Below, piece after piece: positions 53,321 through 61,728 of a DNA stretch of 61,866 nt. Position numbers and translations under genes: made by a program. Source of the stretch: ZC4RG30 sp040508085 (GTDB taxonomy: Bacteria; Pseudomonadota; Gammaproteobacteria; Steroidobacterales; Steroidobacteraceae); assembly GCA_040508085.1 (NCBI GenBank), contig JBEVNO010000194.1, positions 1 through 61,866 of the forward strand, written 5' to 3'. The notes under the pieces are model-generated. The model ran no database searches, was not told the DNA's origin, and saw nothing but the letters and a program-made list of their open reading frames with translations. Position 1 is the first letter of the stretch, and every line of letters begins with the position of its first letter.

Positions 53321-54710
53321 TACCGAGGTTCCAGCCGGCGACTCGCTTTCCGCCCAGCGCAAGCTGGAGTCATTCGGCTATTCCCAGCAGTTGCGGCGGT
53401 CAGTGTCGACATTCGATCTGCTGGTGTACGGCCTGGTGTTCATGGTGCCGATCGCGCCATGGGCGATCTTCGGCACTGTGTACAACAGCGCCGCGGGCAT
53501 GGTGCCGCTGGTCTACCTGATCGGGCTGGTCGCGATGGTGTTTACGGCGCTGGCCTATTCACAGATGGCGAAGTCCATCCCGCTGGCTGGCTCGGTGTTC
53601 TCGTACGTGGGTCGCGGGATACACCCCGCTGCCGGGTTCTTCGCGGGTTGGGCCATCCTGCTGGACTACCTGCTGGTGCCGACGCTGCTGTATGTGTTCG
53701 CGGCAGAGTCGATGATCGGCCTTTTCCCCGGCACGCCGCGCTGGCTGTGGGCTATTGCCTTCGTGCTGGTGAATACCGTCGTCAATCTGATGGGGATCGG
53801 CTCGCTCAAGATCGCCAACCGCATTTTCCTGGGCATCGATCTGCTCTTCGTCGCCATCTTCATCGTCATTGCGGTACGCGCCATCAGCGGGCAGGCATTG
53901 CCTGGCGTCGCGTGGAGCGCCGCGCCGATCTGGAACTCCGCCCAGGTCAGCGGCCCATTGCTGGCGTCGGCTTTGTCCATTGCGGTGCTGAGCTTCCTGG
54001 GCTTTGACGGCATTTCAACTCTCGCGGAGGAATCCACCGGCAGCAGGAACCCCACTGGCCGCGCGATGGTGATGGCGCTGTTCGTGGTCGCGGCGCTCTT
54101 CATTGGCCAGACATGGTTGGCAGGGCTGCTGGCAGGTGGCCGTCCGGCGTTCAGCGAACAGGAAGCCGGCAATGCCTTCTTTACGCTGGTCCAGGCAGCC
54201 GCGGGTACCGGCTGGATGAACGCGTTCTTCGCGGTCAACGTGCTGGCCGTAGGCGTCGCCAACGCCATCGCGGCGCAGGCTGCGACCAGCCGTCTGCTGT
54301 TCTCGATGAGCCGCGATCGCCAGCTGCCGGCATTCCTGTCGAAGATCAGTGCGCGCAGGGTCCCGATGGCGGCACTGCTGCTGGTGAGCGGCATCAGTCT
54401 GGTGCTGGTGCTGTTCTTCGTCGGCCAGATCGGCTTGATTTCCTCCCTGGTCAATTTCGGCGCATTGCTCGGGTTTTGTCTGCTGCACGTGTCCGTCGTC
54501 TGGTATTACATCGGCCGGCGCAGGTCGAAGAATTACCTGCTGCATCTGGTCGTGCCGGTGCTGGGGTTGCTGATCATTGCGTATGTACTGATCAATGCCG
54601 ACATGCTGGCCAAGGTTGGCGGGCTGGTGTGGCTGGGGATCGGCGGGCTTGTTTTTGCGGTCAACAAGGCGCGGGGCAGGGGCGTGCCGCGATTGCTCGA
54701 ACCGCGCTAG
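53313..54710 (+). CDS. APC family amino-acid permease
   Basis: A 465-residue permease from ATG 53313 (MPDTEVPAGDSLSAQRKLESFG). It has the APC helix 1 region LRRSVSTFDLLVYGLVFMVP, SIPLAGSVFSYVGRGIHPAAGFFAGW in pieces, and FLGFDGISTLAEESTGSRNPTG in pieces in helix 6-loop; about 12 helices in total. The substrate is an amino acid or amine. It is translationally coupled to the iminopeptidase-like gene. Its stop overlaps that of the convergent SRPBCC gene by four bases. Confidence 0.9.
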   Translation: MPDTEVPAGDSLSAQRKLESFGYSQQLRRSVSTFDLLVYGLVFMVPIAPWAIFGTVYNSAAGMVPLVYLIGLVAMVFTALAYSQMAKSIPLAGSVFSYVGRGIHPAAGFFAGWAILLDYLLVPTLLYVFAAESMIGLFPGTPRWLWAIAFVLVNTVVNLMGIGSLKIANRIFLGIDLLFVAIFIVIAVRAISGQALPGVAWSAAPIWNSAQVSGPLLASALSIAVLSFLGFDGISTLAEESTGSRNPTGRAMVMALFVVAALFIGQTWLAGLLAGGRPAFSEQEAGNAFFTLVQAAAGTGWMNAFFAVNVLAVGVANAIAAQAATSRLLFSMSRDRQLPAFLSKISARRVPMAALLLVSGISLVLVLFFVGQIGLISSLVNFGALLGFCLLHVSVVWYYIGRRRSKNYLLHLVVPVLGLLIIAYVLINADMLAKVGGLVWLGIGGLVFAVNKARGRGVPRLLEPR

Positions 54711-55216
54711 GCTCCGCGTCCTGTGTGCAGCAGCTCGGCGAGCTGATCCAGCGCTGCACCCCAGCCGGCTTCAAAACCCTGCCCGACATGCTCGTCCCTG
54801 GCGGCCGCGTTCGCATGCAGGATCTGGCTGATATAGCGGGTGCCCTTGCCCTCGGGCAGCAGGCTCACAACCACGGTGTAGTTGATCTCGACGCCGGCCG
54901 GATGCTCAAGCGCCCGGGGTGCGGGACGAAAGCCCGCGTGCAGCGAATCAGTCCATACCAGCCGTCGGCCCTCAATCACCTCCAGCACGCAGCTCTCGTT
55001 CGGATAGGCGTCGTTTTCGGGGCTGCGTATCAACGTGAAGAAGCGGCCGCCGGGCTGGAGATCCAGCACGCACTCGGAGACTCCCCAGGGCCGCGGGCAG
55101 AACCATTGCACGATCAGCTCGGGCGTCGTCCAGGCCTTCCACACCAGCTCCACTGGTACGTCCACGACGCGTTCCAGCCTGAGATCGGTGGCGGGATCAT
55201 GCGGATGATCTTTCAC
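54707..55216 (-). CDS. SRPBCC (AHSA1-like) protein
   Basis: About 169 residues, with GTG at 55216 (VKDHPHDPATDLRLERVVDVP) and GAGG 9 bases before it. It shows LRLERVVDVPVELVWKAWTTPELIVQWF, ECVLDLQPGGRFFT and TVVVSLLPEGKGTRY in the standard activator-of-Hsp90-like order, ending in a long helix. Such proteins bind hydrophobic ligands, but function is not predictable. It follows the RidA gene on the same strand after 57 bases and may share its messenger. Confidence 0.83.
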   Translation of the reverse strand: MKDHPHDPATDLRLERVVDVPVELVWKAWTTPELIVQWFCPRPWGVSECVLDLQPGGRFFTLIRSPENDAYPNESCVLEVIEGRRLVWTDSLHAGFRPAPRALEHPAGVEINYTVVVSLLPEGKGTRYISQILHANAAARDEHVGQGFEAGWGAALDQLAELLHTGRGA

Positions 55217-55273
55217 GGGTCTTGTCCTCACATTGAGTTGATGGAGCGCCACGCGGTGCGCGTATGCCACCGG

Positions 55274-55726
55274 TCATGGCTTCGCCCGTCTGACTGCAAT
55301 GCCCATCACCTCGAAGTGCGCGCCGCCCAGCAGGCTGCCGGCTCCAATGAATGCACGGGCAGGCAGGTCCGGCCCCTTGAAGTAGGAGCGGTAGACCTCG
55401 TTGAAGGTAGCGTAGTAGCCCAGGTCCGAGGCGAATACCTGCACCCAGACCAGGTCGTCCATCGTGAGGCCGGCCTTCTCCACGGTGGCCCTGATGTTCT
55501 CGAGCACCATTCTGGCACCGGCCTTCGGGTCAGCCGCGCCGCCGTCGGTGGTGCCAGAAACATACAGGGTGTCTCCCGCGAGCACCGAGCCGCTGAAAGG
55601 TGGTGTGGCACCTGCACCAGCGGGAAGCCGGCCGGTGCCTGCGGGGAAGTAGGTGACGGCGGTGTCGGCCCAGCTCACCGTCGAGGTCACCGCCAGCATG
55701 ACGGCGAGGCAGAAACGATGCTTCAT
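55274..55726 (-). CDS. periplasmic RidA family protein
   Basis: A 150-residue protein from ATG 55726 (MKHRFCLAVMLAVTSTVSWA); GGAG lies 6 bases upstream, while the ATG at 55738 has no such site. A Sec signal peptide precedes a complete YjgF/RidA domain: GSVLAGDTLYVSGTTDG, NIRATVEKAGLTMDDLVWVQVF, ARAFIGAGSLLGGAHFEVMGIA in pieces. The Arg used for enamine hydrolysis (PxRxxxG) is present as LPARAFIG. An exported RidA is less common than the cytosolic form. Confidence 0.85.
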   Translation of the reverse strand: MKHRFCLAVMLAVTSTVSWADTAVTYFPAGTGRLPAGAGATPPFSGSVLAGDTLYVSGTTDGGAADPKAGARMVLENIRATVEKAGLTMDDLVWVQVFASDLGYYATFNEVYRSYFKGPDLPARAFIGAGSLLGGAHFEVMGIAVRRAKP

Positions 55727-56004
55727 GAACGGCTCCATGTTGGGGAAAGTCCAGTAGACCTAACGTAGCACGCGCCCTCCGTTCGATAGCCCTCGGTCCG
55801 CGCACACTGACTGCCACGACAGCAGCAGTGCGCCGCGCCTCACTCGCAGCCTTGTCGCTTGTGTCGGCGGAGACTGACGCGAGCCTCGGATCGCAACTAC
55901 ACCATCGCCGGGCAACTGGGCATGGATAGCCTGGGCGCGCTGTTGGAGGATGGACCTCGTTGCAATACCGCCCGCGAGGGCCAGCAAAATTCGAGGAGAT
56001 CCAG

Positions 56005-56184
56005 ATGAGCGTTAAAGGTGAAATCAAGGAAGCCGCTGGCTTCGTGAAAGAAGAAGCCTTCGAACACGGCAAGTCCGCCGCCAGCCAGAAGAAGGCTCAG
56101 GAAGGTCGTGACCTGCGCAATGAAGGGCGAGTAGAGGACGGCAAGGCCCCGAAGACCTCAGCTCCCGGCGCCGGCACAAAGTAA
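56005..56184 (+). CDS. small CsbD-like stress protein
   Basis: A 59-residue basic, hydrophilic helical protein (MSVKGEIKEAAGFVKEEAFEHGKSA). The VKGEIKEAAGFVKEE pattern resembles CsbD-like and similar stress proteins but is not a firm family match. GAGGAG about 8 bases before the ATG strongly supports translation. The 266 bases upstream, to the RidA gene, contain no other convincing gene; a minus-strand frame there has no recognisable features. Confidence 0.62.
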   Translation: MSVKGEIKEAAGFVKEEAFEHGKSAASQKKAQEGRDLRNEGRVEDGKAPKTSAPGAGTK

Positions 56185-56194
56185 AAGTGCGACG

Positions 56195-56218
56195 GCACGC
56201 CGGCCCTCGCCGGCGTGC
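56195..56218. terminator. strong GC hairpin between convergent genes
   Basis: GCACGCCGGC (56195-56204) and GCCGGCGTGC (56209-56218) form a perfect 10-bp stem with a 4-base loop. It lies between the CsbD-like gene (+) and the YchJ-like gene (-). On the minus strand CTTTTACTTT follows shortly after, on the plus strand no T-run does. A bidirectional terminator is the best reading. Confidence 0.65.
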
Positions 56219-56223
56219 GTTCG

Positions 56224-56640
56224 CTAAGCGCGCCGTGGCGCGCGCAGGCCGGTACTTCCATCAACGTAGAACCACTGCCCGTCCAGCCTTTCAAACCGGC
56301 TGATCTCGTGGAGGCGGTAAGCGCGTCCATGGTCTTTGTAACGCGCGACGAACTCCACGGTGGCATGCCGGCCACCTTCCGCCTCTTCATGCCGTCTTAT
56401 TTCCAGACCCAACCAGCGCACGTCGCGCGAACCCGGCACCAGAGCCGCCGACCTGGTGAGCGGATGCCATGTGTCGCGCACATAAACCATGTCGTTGATC
56501 ACGTATGCGGTGTAGCGTGAGCGCATGAGCTGTTCGGCATTGGGGGCCTGCAGGTGCAATGGGCCGCCGTGCCATCGGCCGCAGCACGCAGCGTATGCTC
56601 CGCCAAGCCCGCAGGGGCAACGAGCTATTGCAGCAGGAAT
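56224..56640 (-). CDS. ychJ: YchJ family (SEC-C) protein with apparent AUU start
   Basis: A 138-residue protein of the YchJ family. The reading frame contains RCPCGLGGAYAACCGRWHGG, the family's N-terminal zinc knuckle, then AEQLMRSRYTAYV, DTWHP, RWLGLEI, VEFVARY and SRFERLDGQWFYVDG, all matching E. coli YchJ, without its second C-terminal knuckle. The frame opens directly after the stop of the aldehyde dehydrogenase gene, and the only codons before the zinc knuckle that could start it are ATT (56640-56638) or ATA. AAGGAG ends 9 bases before the ATT. A TTG at 56559 would lose the knuckle. Confidence 0.8.
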   Translation of the reverse strand: MPAAIARCPCGLGGAYAACCGRWHGGPLHLQAPNAEQLMRSRYTAYVINDMVYVRDTWHPLTRSAALVPGSRDVRWLGLEIRRHEEAEGGRHATVEFVARYKDHGRAYRLHEISRFERLDGQWFYVDGSTGLRAPRRA

Positions 56641-56655
56641 CTAGCGGCGCTCCTT
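56638..56655 (-). promoter_or_regulatory. Shine-Dalgarno and ATT start of the YchJ-like gene
   Basis: On the minus strand AAGGAG lies within the last codons of the aldehyde dehydrogenase, 9 bases before the ATT that follows its TAG stop with no gap. Spacing is ideal for initiation at ATT, and coupling to the upstream stop is likely. Confidence 0.6.
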
Positions 56656-57999
56656 CACGTACACGGCACGCTCATGCGAGAACGCCCGGAATCCAAACAC
56701 ACCGTGGTAGCTGCCCGTACCGCTCTGGTTTACGCCTCCGAACGGCAGTCGGTTTTCAAGATAATGCGAGAAGAACCCGTTGATCGTCACACCACCAGAT
56801 GAGGTGCGCTGCAACACCCGGTCAATGTGCTCGGGCGTGTTGCTGTAGATGTACAGCGCCAGCGGCTTGCCGCGGGCGGAGATGAAACCAATCGCTTCGT
56901 CGAGGTGCTCGTAGTTCATCAGCGGCACCACCGGCCCGAAGATCTCCTCCTGCATGATGAGCATGTCCGGCGTCACATCCGTGAGGAGGGTGGGGTGGAT
57001 GGTGCGGTCGGAAGCCTCCAGCGCGCCGCCAACGGCAACCTGCGCTCCCTTCGCAAGCGCGTCATCGACAAGCCGCTTTATCCGGGCGAAGTTTTGCTCG
57101 TTGACGATCTGGGCGATGTTTTCCTTCTTCAGGCTGCCATCCTCGCGGTACAGGTTCTGCTGCACCCGGATGCGAAACTCGTCCACCAGAGCCTGCATCT
57201 GCGCCCGCCTGACGAGCACATAATCCGGGCAGATGCAGGCCTGCCCGCCATTGAACTGCTTGGCAGCAGCGAGGTCCGCCGCTATCTGGCCAATGTCGGC
57301 ATCGGCGTCGATGAGCACCGGCGACTTGCCGCCCAGTTCCAGCGTGACGCTGGCGAGGTGGCGGGCCGCGGCGGCCATGACCAGCCTGCCCACCCGAGTG
57401 CTGCCGGTGAAGAAAATATGGTTGAACGGCAACTCCAGCAGTGCTGTGGCAATGTCCACGTCGCCTTCAAACAGAGCCACTTCGGATTCATCGAAAGCCT
57501 CACGGATGATGAGCGCGGCGACGCGGGCGGTGGCGGGGCACAGGTCCGTCAGTTTCACGATGCAGCAGTTTCCCGCGGCTACGGCTGCGGCCAGTGGACC
57601 GAACACCAGGCCCAGCGGGAAATTCCAGGGCCCGAGGATGAGGCACACGCCGCGCGCCTCATGGATGATCCTTGCCGTATCGCTCTCGTCCAGGGATGGC
57701 TGGACCTCGACCGGCTGCATCCATTCATCGAGACTGCTGATGTTCCGGTCGATATTGCCGAGCACATTCAGCAGTTCCGTGACGCGCACTTCCTGCTCGG
57801 GCTTGCGGGTGTCCTGCCGCACCGCCGTCACGACATGCTCGGCGTGCGCTTCCAGAGCAGCCTTCAGTCGTTGCAGTTTCTCCTTGCGCTGGGCCGCACT
57901 CGAGGCCTTGATCTCCCACTGACGCGCCTGCTGCAGGGCGAAGACGCGCGCGATCTCGGCGATCGGGTCCGCAACTGCCGATGTGACAGGATGGGTCAT
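56641..57999 (-). CDS. aldehyde dehydrogenase, class 3 / coniferyl aldehyde dehydrogenase-like
   Basis: A 452-residue NAD(P) aldehyde dehydrogenase from ATG 57999 (MTHPVTSAVADPIAEI). It has ILGPWNFPLGLVFGPLAAA, FFTGSTRVGRLV, the base in TLELGGKSPVLI, the catalytic Cys in NGGQACICPDYVLV and EEIFGPVVPL, and ends with an amphipathic tail, as in the CalB/ALDH3 group. It might oxidise vanillin-type aldehydes made by the hydratase-lyase at 12883-13722, but a fatty aldehyde is equally possible. The YchJ-like frame begins directly at its stop. Confidence 0.88.
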   Translation of the reverse strand: MTHPVTSAVADPIAEIARVFALQQARQWEIKASSAAQRKEKLQRLKAALEAHAEHVVTAVRQDTRKPEQEVRVTELLNVLGNIDRNISSLDEWMQPVEVQPSLDESDTARIIHEARGVCLILGPWNFPLGLVFGPLAAAVAAGNCCIVKLTDLCPATARVAALIIREAFDESEVALFEGDVDIATALLELPFNHIFFTGSTRVGRLVMAAAARHLASVTLELGGKSPVLIDADADIGQIAADLAAAKQFNGGQACICPDYVLVRRAQMQALVDEFRIRVQQNLYREDGSLKKENIAQIVNEQNFARIKRLVDDALAKGAQVAVGGALEASDRTIHPTLLTDVTPDMLIMQEEIFGPVVPLMNYEHLDEAIGFISARGKPLALYIYSNTPEHIDRVLQRTSSGGVTINGFFSHYLENRLPFGGVNQSGTGSYHGVFGFRAFSHERAVYVKERR

Positions 58000-58058
58000 G
58001 GCGTGGATCGTAACACCCGTATCCCTGGGCCGCGGGCGCTGCCGGCGCGGCCGGCCAC

Positions 58059-58703
58059 CTAATTCCCTGCATAGATGTAGGGCCCACCCCTTTCGAGGGC
58101 AGCCCGATACGCAGGGCGTGCATGGATGGTTGCGAGCCATGCCAGCGTGGCCGGCCGCGATGCGCCCAGTCCGGCGCGGGTGCGGGCGGCCTCCAGTGGA
58201 AAGCTCATCGCGATGTCTGCCGCAGTGAATGTGCCACCGGTGAACCAGGGGCGCGAGGCCAGCTCACGCTCGATGAAATCCAGATGCACGTCGATCATGG
58301 GCTGCATCCGCCGCTGCGCTGCGCGGCCGAAGATGGGCACCCTGCCAAGCGCCAGTTTCAGCAACAGCGGCGGCATCAGGGAGCCCTCTGCGTAGTGCAG
58401 GAAATGACGATAGCGCAGCATCCCCTCCCGGTCGGCGGGTGCGCCCAATCGGCCGTCGGCCTTCTCCACCAGATACTCCACGATGGCCCCGGTCTCGGCG
58501 ATCGTGATCGGCGAGGCGCCAGGCGCTGCATCCACGATGACTGGCGCCTTCCCCAATGGATGCACAGCCCGCAGCTCCGGCGGTGCCAGCAGCGTGGCCT
58601 TGTCCCGCTCGTAGCGGATCACCTGGAAGGGCAGGGCGAGCTCCTCGAGCAGCCATAGCACACGCTGGGACCGCGAGTTGTTCAGATGGTGGATGGTGAT
58701 CAT
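58059..58703 (-). CDS. glutathione S-transferase
   Basis: A 214-residue protein from ATG 58703 (MITIHHLNNSRSQRVLWLLEEL). The N-terminal thioredoxin-like domain has the catalytic Ser/Asn region NNSRSQRVLW and the glutathione-binding HPLGKAPVI and ETGAIVEYL; the C-terminal helical domain ends with TAADIAMSFPLEA. It is a GST of the beta/theta-like bacterial sort with unknown substrate. The much longer open frame upstream is antisense to the MoaF-like gene and is not coding. It ends 59 bases upstream of the aldehyde dehydrogenase start. Confidence 0.87.
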   Translation of the reverse strand: MITIHHLNNSRSQRVLWLLEELALPFQVIRYERDKATLLAPPELRAVHPLGKAPVIVDAAPGASPITIAETGAIVEYLVEKADGRLGAPADREGMLRYRHFLHYAEGSLMPPLLLKLALGRVPIFGRAAQRRMQPMIDVHLDFIERELASRPWFTGGTFTAADIAMSFPLEAARTRAGLGASRPATLAWLATIHARPAYRAALERGGPYIYAGN

Positions 58704-58733
58704 CGTTCGCGCTCCTGCGGCTGGCGAATGATC

Positions 58734-58746
58734 TTGCCACTGGCAA
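58734..58746. promoter_or_regulatory. small dyad in the GST / MoaF-like divergent promoter region
   Basis: TTGCC and GGCAA flank three bases (58734-58746) in the 132-base gap between the divergent GST and MoaF-like genes. It may be a regulator site; it is short and could be chance. Confidence 0.25.
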
Positions 58747-58835
58747 ACCCGGATCGGGCTGACTATTCTCGGGAGTCGAAGCCGGCGATACGAACGGCGT
58801 ACCTCATCCTGTTTCCAGATCACTGCGGGGCCAAC

Positions 58836-60638
58836 ATGCGCATACCGATGCATCGCTTTCCATACACCAAGCTGACGTCGGCGCAGATTGCCGCAAAGCT
58901 GAGGGCCGCCGAGTCGGGGCCCAGGAGCGCATCCGCGTTCTCGAACGTGCTGGGCGGCAAGACCCTGAAGATCGTCACCCGCGATGGTCCCGTGCTCGAA
59001 TACCGCTTTGCCTCCAACAAGCGCCTGACTCTGGCCGAGAACGGCGGCCAGCCGGTAACCGCTGCCTACGGCGAGCTGACCCTGAACCAGCTGGTGTTCT
59101 TTTCCCACCTCATTCCGGGCGAGCAGAAGGGCTTCAATGTCTTCCTGGACCAGAAGACCAACCTGGTTACGGTGTTCGAGGTGTGGCTGTCCAGCGGCAT
59201 CAAGCAGAATGCCGGCCGTCCCACCGAGTTCACGCTGGACGACCGGGAGGTGCAGCGACAGATATATTTCGGCCATGTCGATGTCGGGCAGGCCGTGCCC
59301 ACCCAGCTGCATCACTACACCAATCGCATGACCGGCAAGGGCTTGCACTGGAAGCAGGACAACGGCATCGAGACGCTGGAATTCTATGCGTCGGTGGCCA
59401 ACACCAATTTCGTCGAGCTGTCGCGACATATCGACGATCTGAGCTACGTGAGTCCGTCGGATTACGTGCTGGCCGATGATCGCACCTTCATCTACAACCG
59501 TACGGAGTGCGAGTTCTCCGGCATCCATACCTGTTTTGCAGCGGACCTGTATGGTCTGAAGCAGGTGGGCGTGCGCTTCGGCTTCAACGACAAGGACGAA
59601 CTCGAGTACTACATGTTCCGCGGAGACGGCCGGATTGTCGGGCAGATCGCGTACCTGGAGAACTTCGACGAGCACGGTACGGTGCCGATGTTCGCGGCGC
59701 CTGCGCCGCCCCCGGCCGGCACCGCCGCGCCTGCCGCCGCGCCGCAGAAGGGCGCGCGCACTACCTACCGGCCCATCCGCACCTTCACCCACATGACGGA
59801 TGAACAGGTGCACGAAGCGGCACTGAAGCGCACGTCGTCTTTCGGCGGCGGCGCAGATACTGCGCCGCAGATGCAGGCCACCGGCAACAACAGCCCCTTC
59901 TCCGACATCCTGGTAGGCAAGACTTTCACGCTGCGTCTCGATCACGGTGGTCCGGTGAGGGATTACCGCATCGCCGACATGTTCAAGCTGCAGTATCGCG
60001 ACCAGAGAGACAATGTGTGGCGCGACGCCGATTATCGGGCCTACGAGGGCGACGACAATCTGGCCTGGTTCAGCCACATCCTGACAGACAGCAAGCCCCG
60101 CGCCAGCGTGCAGGTTGCCGTAGACTTCAGCAACGGGCTTGCCACCAGCATTGAATCCCACATGGGCACTGCCTATTTCGGCAACGAAACCACCTATCGC
60201 GCCGTCTTCGGAGTGGTGGAGATGCCGGGGATCGAGGCGCCGCTGTATGTGCGGCATCAGCATACGGATGAGCTCGTCGGGCATGCCTTCTCCTGGTCCT
60301 ACTCCAACCAGGTGACTTCAATGCACCTCTACGCCTCGCCGCATTCCATGTCGTGGACAATCTTCACGGGTAACCAGACCATGGGAGCGCAGTGGTGTTC
60401 GCCCTGTATCTACGTGAAGGTGCGTCCTGGGGTCTACCTGTTCTGCCAGAACGAGGAGGCCTGCAATGGTGCGCAGATGATCGAACTGCTCAACACCAAG
60501 ATCTCCCATGACTGCGGTTTCGGCTTCAACGGTGGTGCAAGGGGCGTGAACCTCAGTGTCACCGGTGCGATCGGCCGGCATATCGGCAAGTTCGACATCC
60601 TTGAGTTCTACGGGCCGAAGAAGAGGATCAGCGCATGA
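58836..60638 (+). CDS. tandem MoaF-like protein
   Basis: A 600-residue protein from ATG 58836 (MRIPMHRFPYTKL), with GGGG about 6 bases upstream. It consists of two related halves. The first (residues about 30-300: FSNVLGGKTLKIV, GELTLNQLVFFSHLIPGE, GRPTEFTLDDREVQRQIYFG) and the second (about 375-600: FSDILVGKTFTLRL, DNLAWFSHILTDSKPRAS, NETTYRAVFG, SHDCGFGFNGGARGV) are separated by a Pro/Ala linker. The pattern is that of MoaF, linked to molybdenum cofactor in some bacteria. Ligand and reaction are not known. It overlaps the next gene by ATGA. Confidence 0.72.
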   Translation: MRIPMHRFPYTKLTSAQIAAKLRAAESGPRSASAFSNVLGGKTLKIVTRDGPVLEYRFASNKRLTLAENGGQPVTAAYGELTLNQLVFFSHLIPGEQKGFNVFLDQKTNLVTVFEVWLSSGIKQNAGRPTEFTLDDREVQRQIYFGHVDVGQAVPTQLHHYTNRMTGKGLHWKQDNGIETLEFYASVANTNFVELSRHIDDLSYVSPSDYVLADDRTFIYNRTECEFSGIHTCFAADLYGLKQVGVRFGFNDKDELEYYMFRGDGRIVGQIAYLENFDEHGTVPMFAAPAPPPAGTAAPAAAPQKGARTTYRPIRTFTHMTDEQVHEAALKRTSSFGGGADTAPQMQATGNNSPFSDILVGKTFTLRLDHGGPVRDYRIADMFKLQYRDQRDNVWRDADYRAYEGDDNLAWFSHILTDSKPRASVQVAVDFSNGLATSIESHMGTAYFGNETTYRAVFGVVEMPGIEAPLYVRHQHTDELVGHAFSWSYSNQVTSMHLYASPHSMSWTIFTGNQTMGAQWCSPCIYVKVRPGVYLFCQNEEACNGAQMIELLNTKISHDCGFGFNGGARGVNLSVTGAIGRHIGKFDILEFYGPKKRISA

Positions 60639-61333
60639 GCAGCCGTCGATCATTCATCATGAAGGTGGGCACGGGCGCCTCAGCAGCACTGGCAGTGACG
60701 GCGGGCATGGCGAGCAGCCCACAGCCGCTGCAGCGGCCGGAGCTGGCAGCAACGCTGGCGGAGGACGAGCGGGCGCTGCGCCAGCTGCACCGGGGTTTCG
60801 AGCAGGCCATGGACAAGGGGCTGCATGCGCAGGTCATCGGCATGTTCGCTGACGACGGCCGCGTGCTGTTCAACGGTGGTGAGTTCGTGGGCCGCGACCA
60901 CGGCGTGAGCCGCCTGCTCCTCGGCCAGTTCGAGCCGGGCAGGTCGGGCACGCGCATGCAGCCGGCACCGGCCTTTGAGTTGCCATCTGACCGGCAGCCC
61001 GACTGTGTCACAGTGGCCATCGATCGCCTCTCGGCTACGGCGACATTCCCGTATTCGATCCAGGTCGGCCGCCCCTTCGACACCGAAACTTCCCTGGCGG
61101 CCATGGCTCGCCTGCATGGTGGCGCCGTGCAGACCTGGTGGGAGGGCGGTCTGTACCACGTTGACTATCGCCGCGCTGCCGCCGAGCACGCGTGGCAGAT
61201 CAGCCGGCTCGAGTACGTCACGGTGTCGCGCGCGGACTACCGGTCCGGCCGCTCCTACGCCCGGCCTATCGAGGCCAGGCCCTTCACTACTCGCTTTCCA
61301 GCAGATCCGCAGGGACCCGACGGACTGGTCTGA
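60635..61333 (+). CDS. Tat-exported NTF2/SnoaL-like protein
   Basis: A 232-residue protein beginning MSSRRSFIMKVGTGASAAL, which is a twin-arginine (SRRSFI) export signal followed by Ala-rich hydrophobic residues. The mature part has the NTF2-like fold: LRQLHRGFEQAMDKGLHAQVIGMFADDGRVLFNGGEFVGRDHG in pieces (FEQAMDKG, MFADDGRVLFNG), later GLYHVDYRRAAAEHAWQISRLEY in pieces. Such folds may be small enzymes, isomerases or binding proteins. The ATGA overlap with the MoaF-like gene implies joint function. Confidence 0.78.
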   Translation: MSSRRSFIMKVGTGASAALAVTAGMASSPQPLQRPELAATLAEDERALRQLHRGFEQAMDKGLHAQVIGMFADDGRVLFNGGEFVGRDHGVSRLLLGQFEPGRSGTRMQPAPAFELPSDRQPDCVTVAIDRLSATATFPYSIQVGRPFDTETSLAAMARLHGGAVQTWWEGGLYHVDYRRAAAEHAWQISRLEYVTVSRADYRSGRSYARPIEARPFTTRFPADPQGPDGLV

Positions 61334-61397
61334 CAGATACGGCTGGCCCCGAAGCGCCTGCGCCCGACGCGTGGAGGAGGTCAAACCCGGCTCCACA

Positions 61398-61634
61398 TCA
61401 GCCGGCCGGCGGGGGCTCCACTCGGTAAAAGAGTGGGTAGCGGTCCATGCGCCATCGGAGAGGGCGGCGGCGCGCGCGGCCTGCGAAGGATTCCACCGTA
61501 TTGTGGTGCGCCGCGGACTCCAGCAGCCGCTCAGCGAGCTGCCAATCTTCTTCCGGTGCACCCTCGGGTCGCCCACGTTCCTCCCATAGATGATGGGCCA
61601 GCATTGCAATCTGTGCGTGGTTTGGATTTGCCAT
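61398..61634 (-). CDS. DUF2934 small protein
   Basis: A 78-residue protein with IAMLAHHLWEERGRPEGAPEEDWQLAERLL (in pieces: AHHLWEERGRPEG, EEDWQLAERLL), the defining DUF2934 motif. Function unknown; members are often found in environmental proteobacteria. The basic C-terminal half has no recognised domain. Confidence 0.85.
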   Translation of the reverse strand: MANPNHAQIAMLAHHLWEERGRPEGAPEEDWQLAERLLESAAHHNTVESFAGRARRRPLRWRMDRYPLFYRVEPPPAG

Positions 61635-61728
61635 AGTGCAAAAAGTGCTGGCAATCCTTAAACGGGATTATCGGCCCGGCGGCCGTTCTGAAGTGGGCGA
61701 TTTCCTACAGACGTGTATCTCGCTCCTG

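Noticed and set aside
54711..55768. Plus-strand open frame past the permease gene
   Set aside because: It is antisense to the SRPBCC and RidA genes and carries no motif.
55760..55987. Minus-strand frame of 75 codons in the gap before the CsbD-like gene
   Set aside because: No domain, no ribosome-binding site; composition like non-coding GC-rich DNA.
58704..60284. Upstream part of a 741-codon minus-strand frame running into the GST gene
   Set aside because: Only the last 214 codons look like protein (GST); the rest is antisense to the MoaF-like gene.
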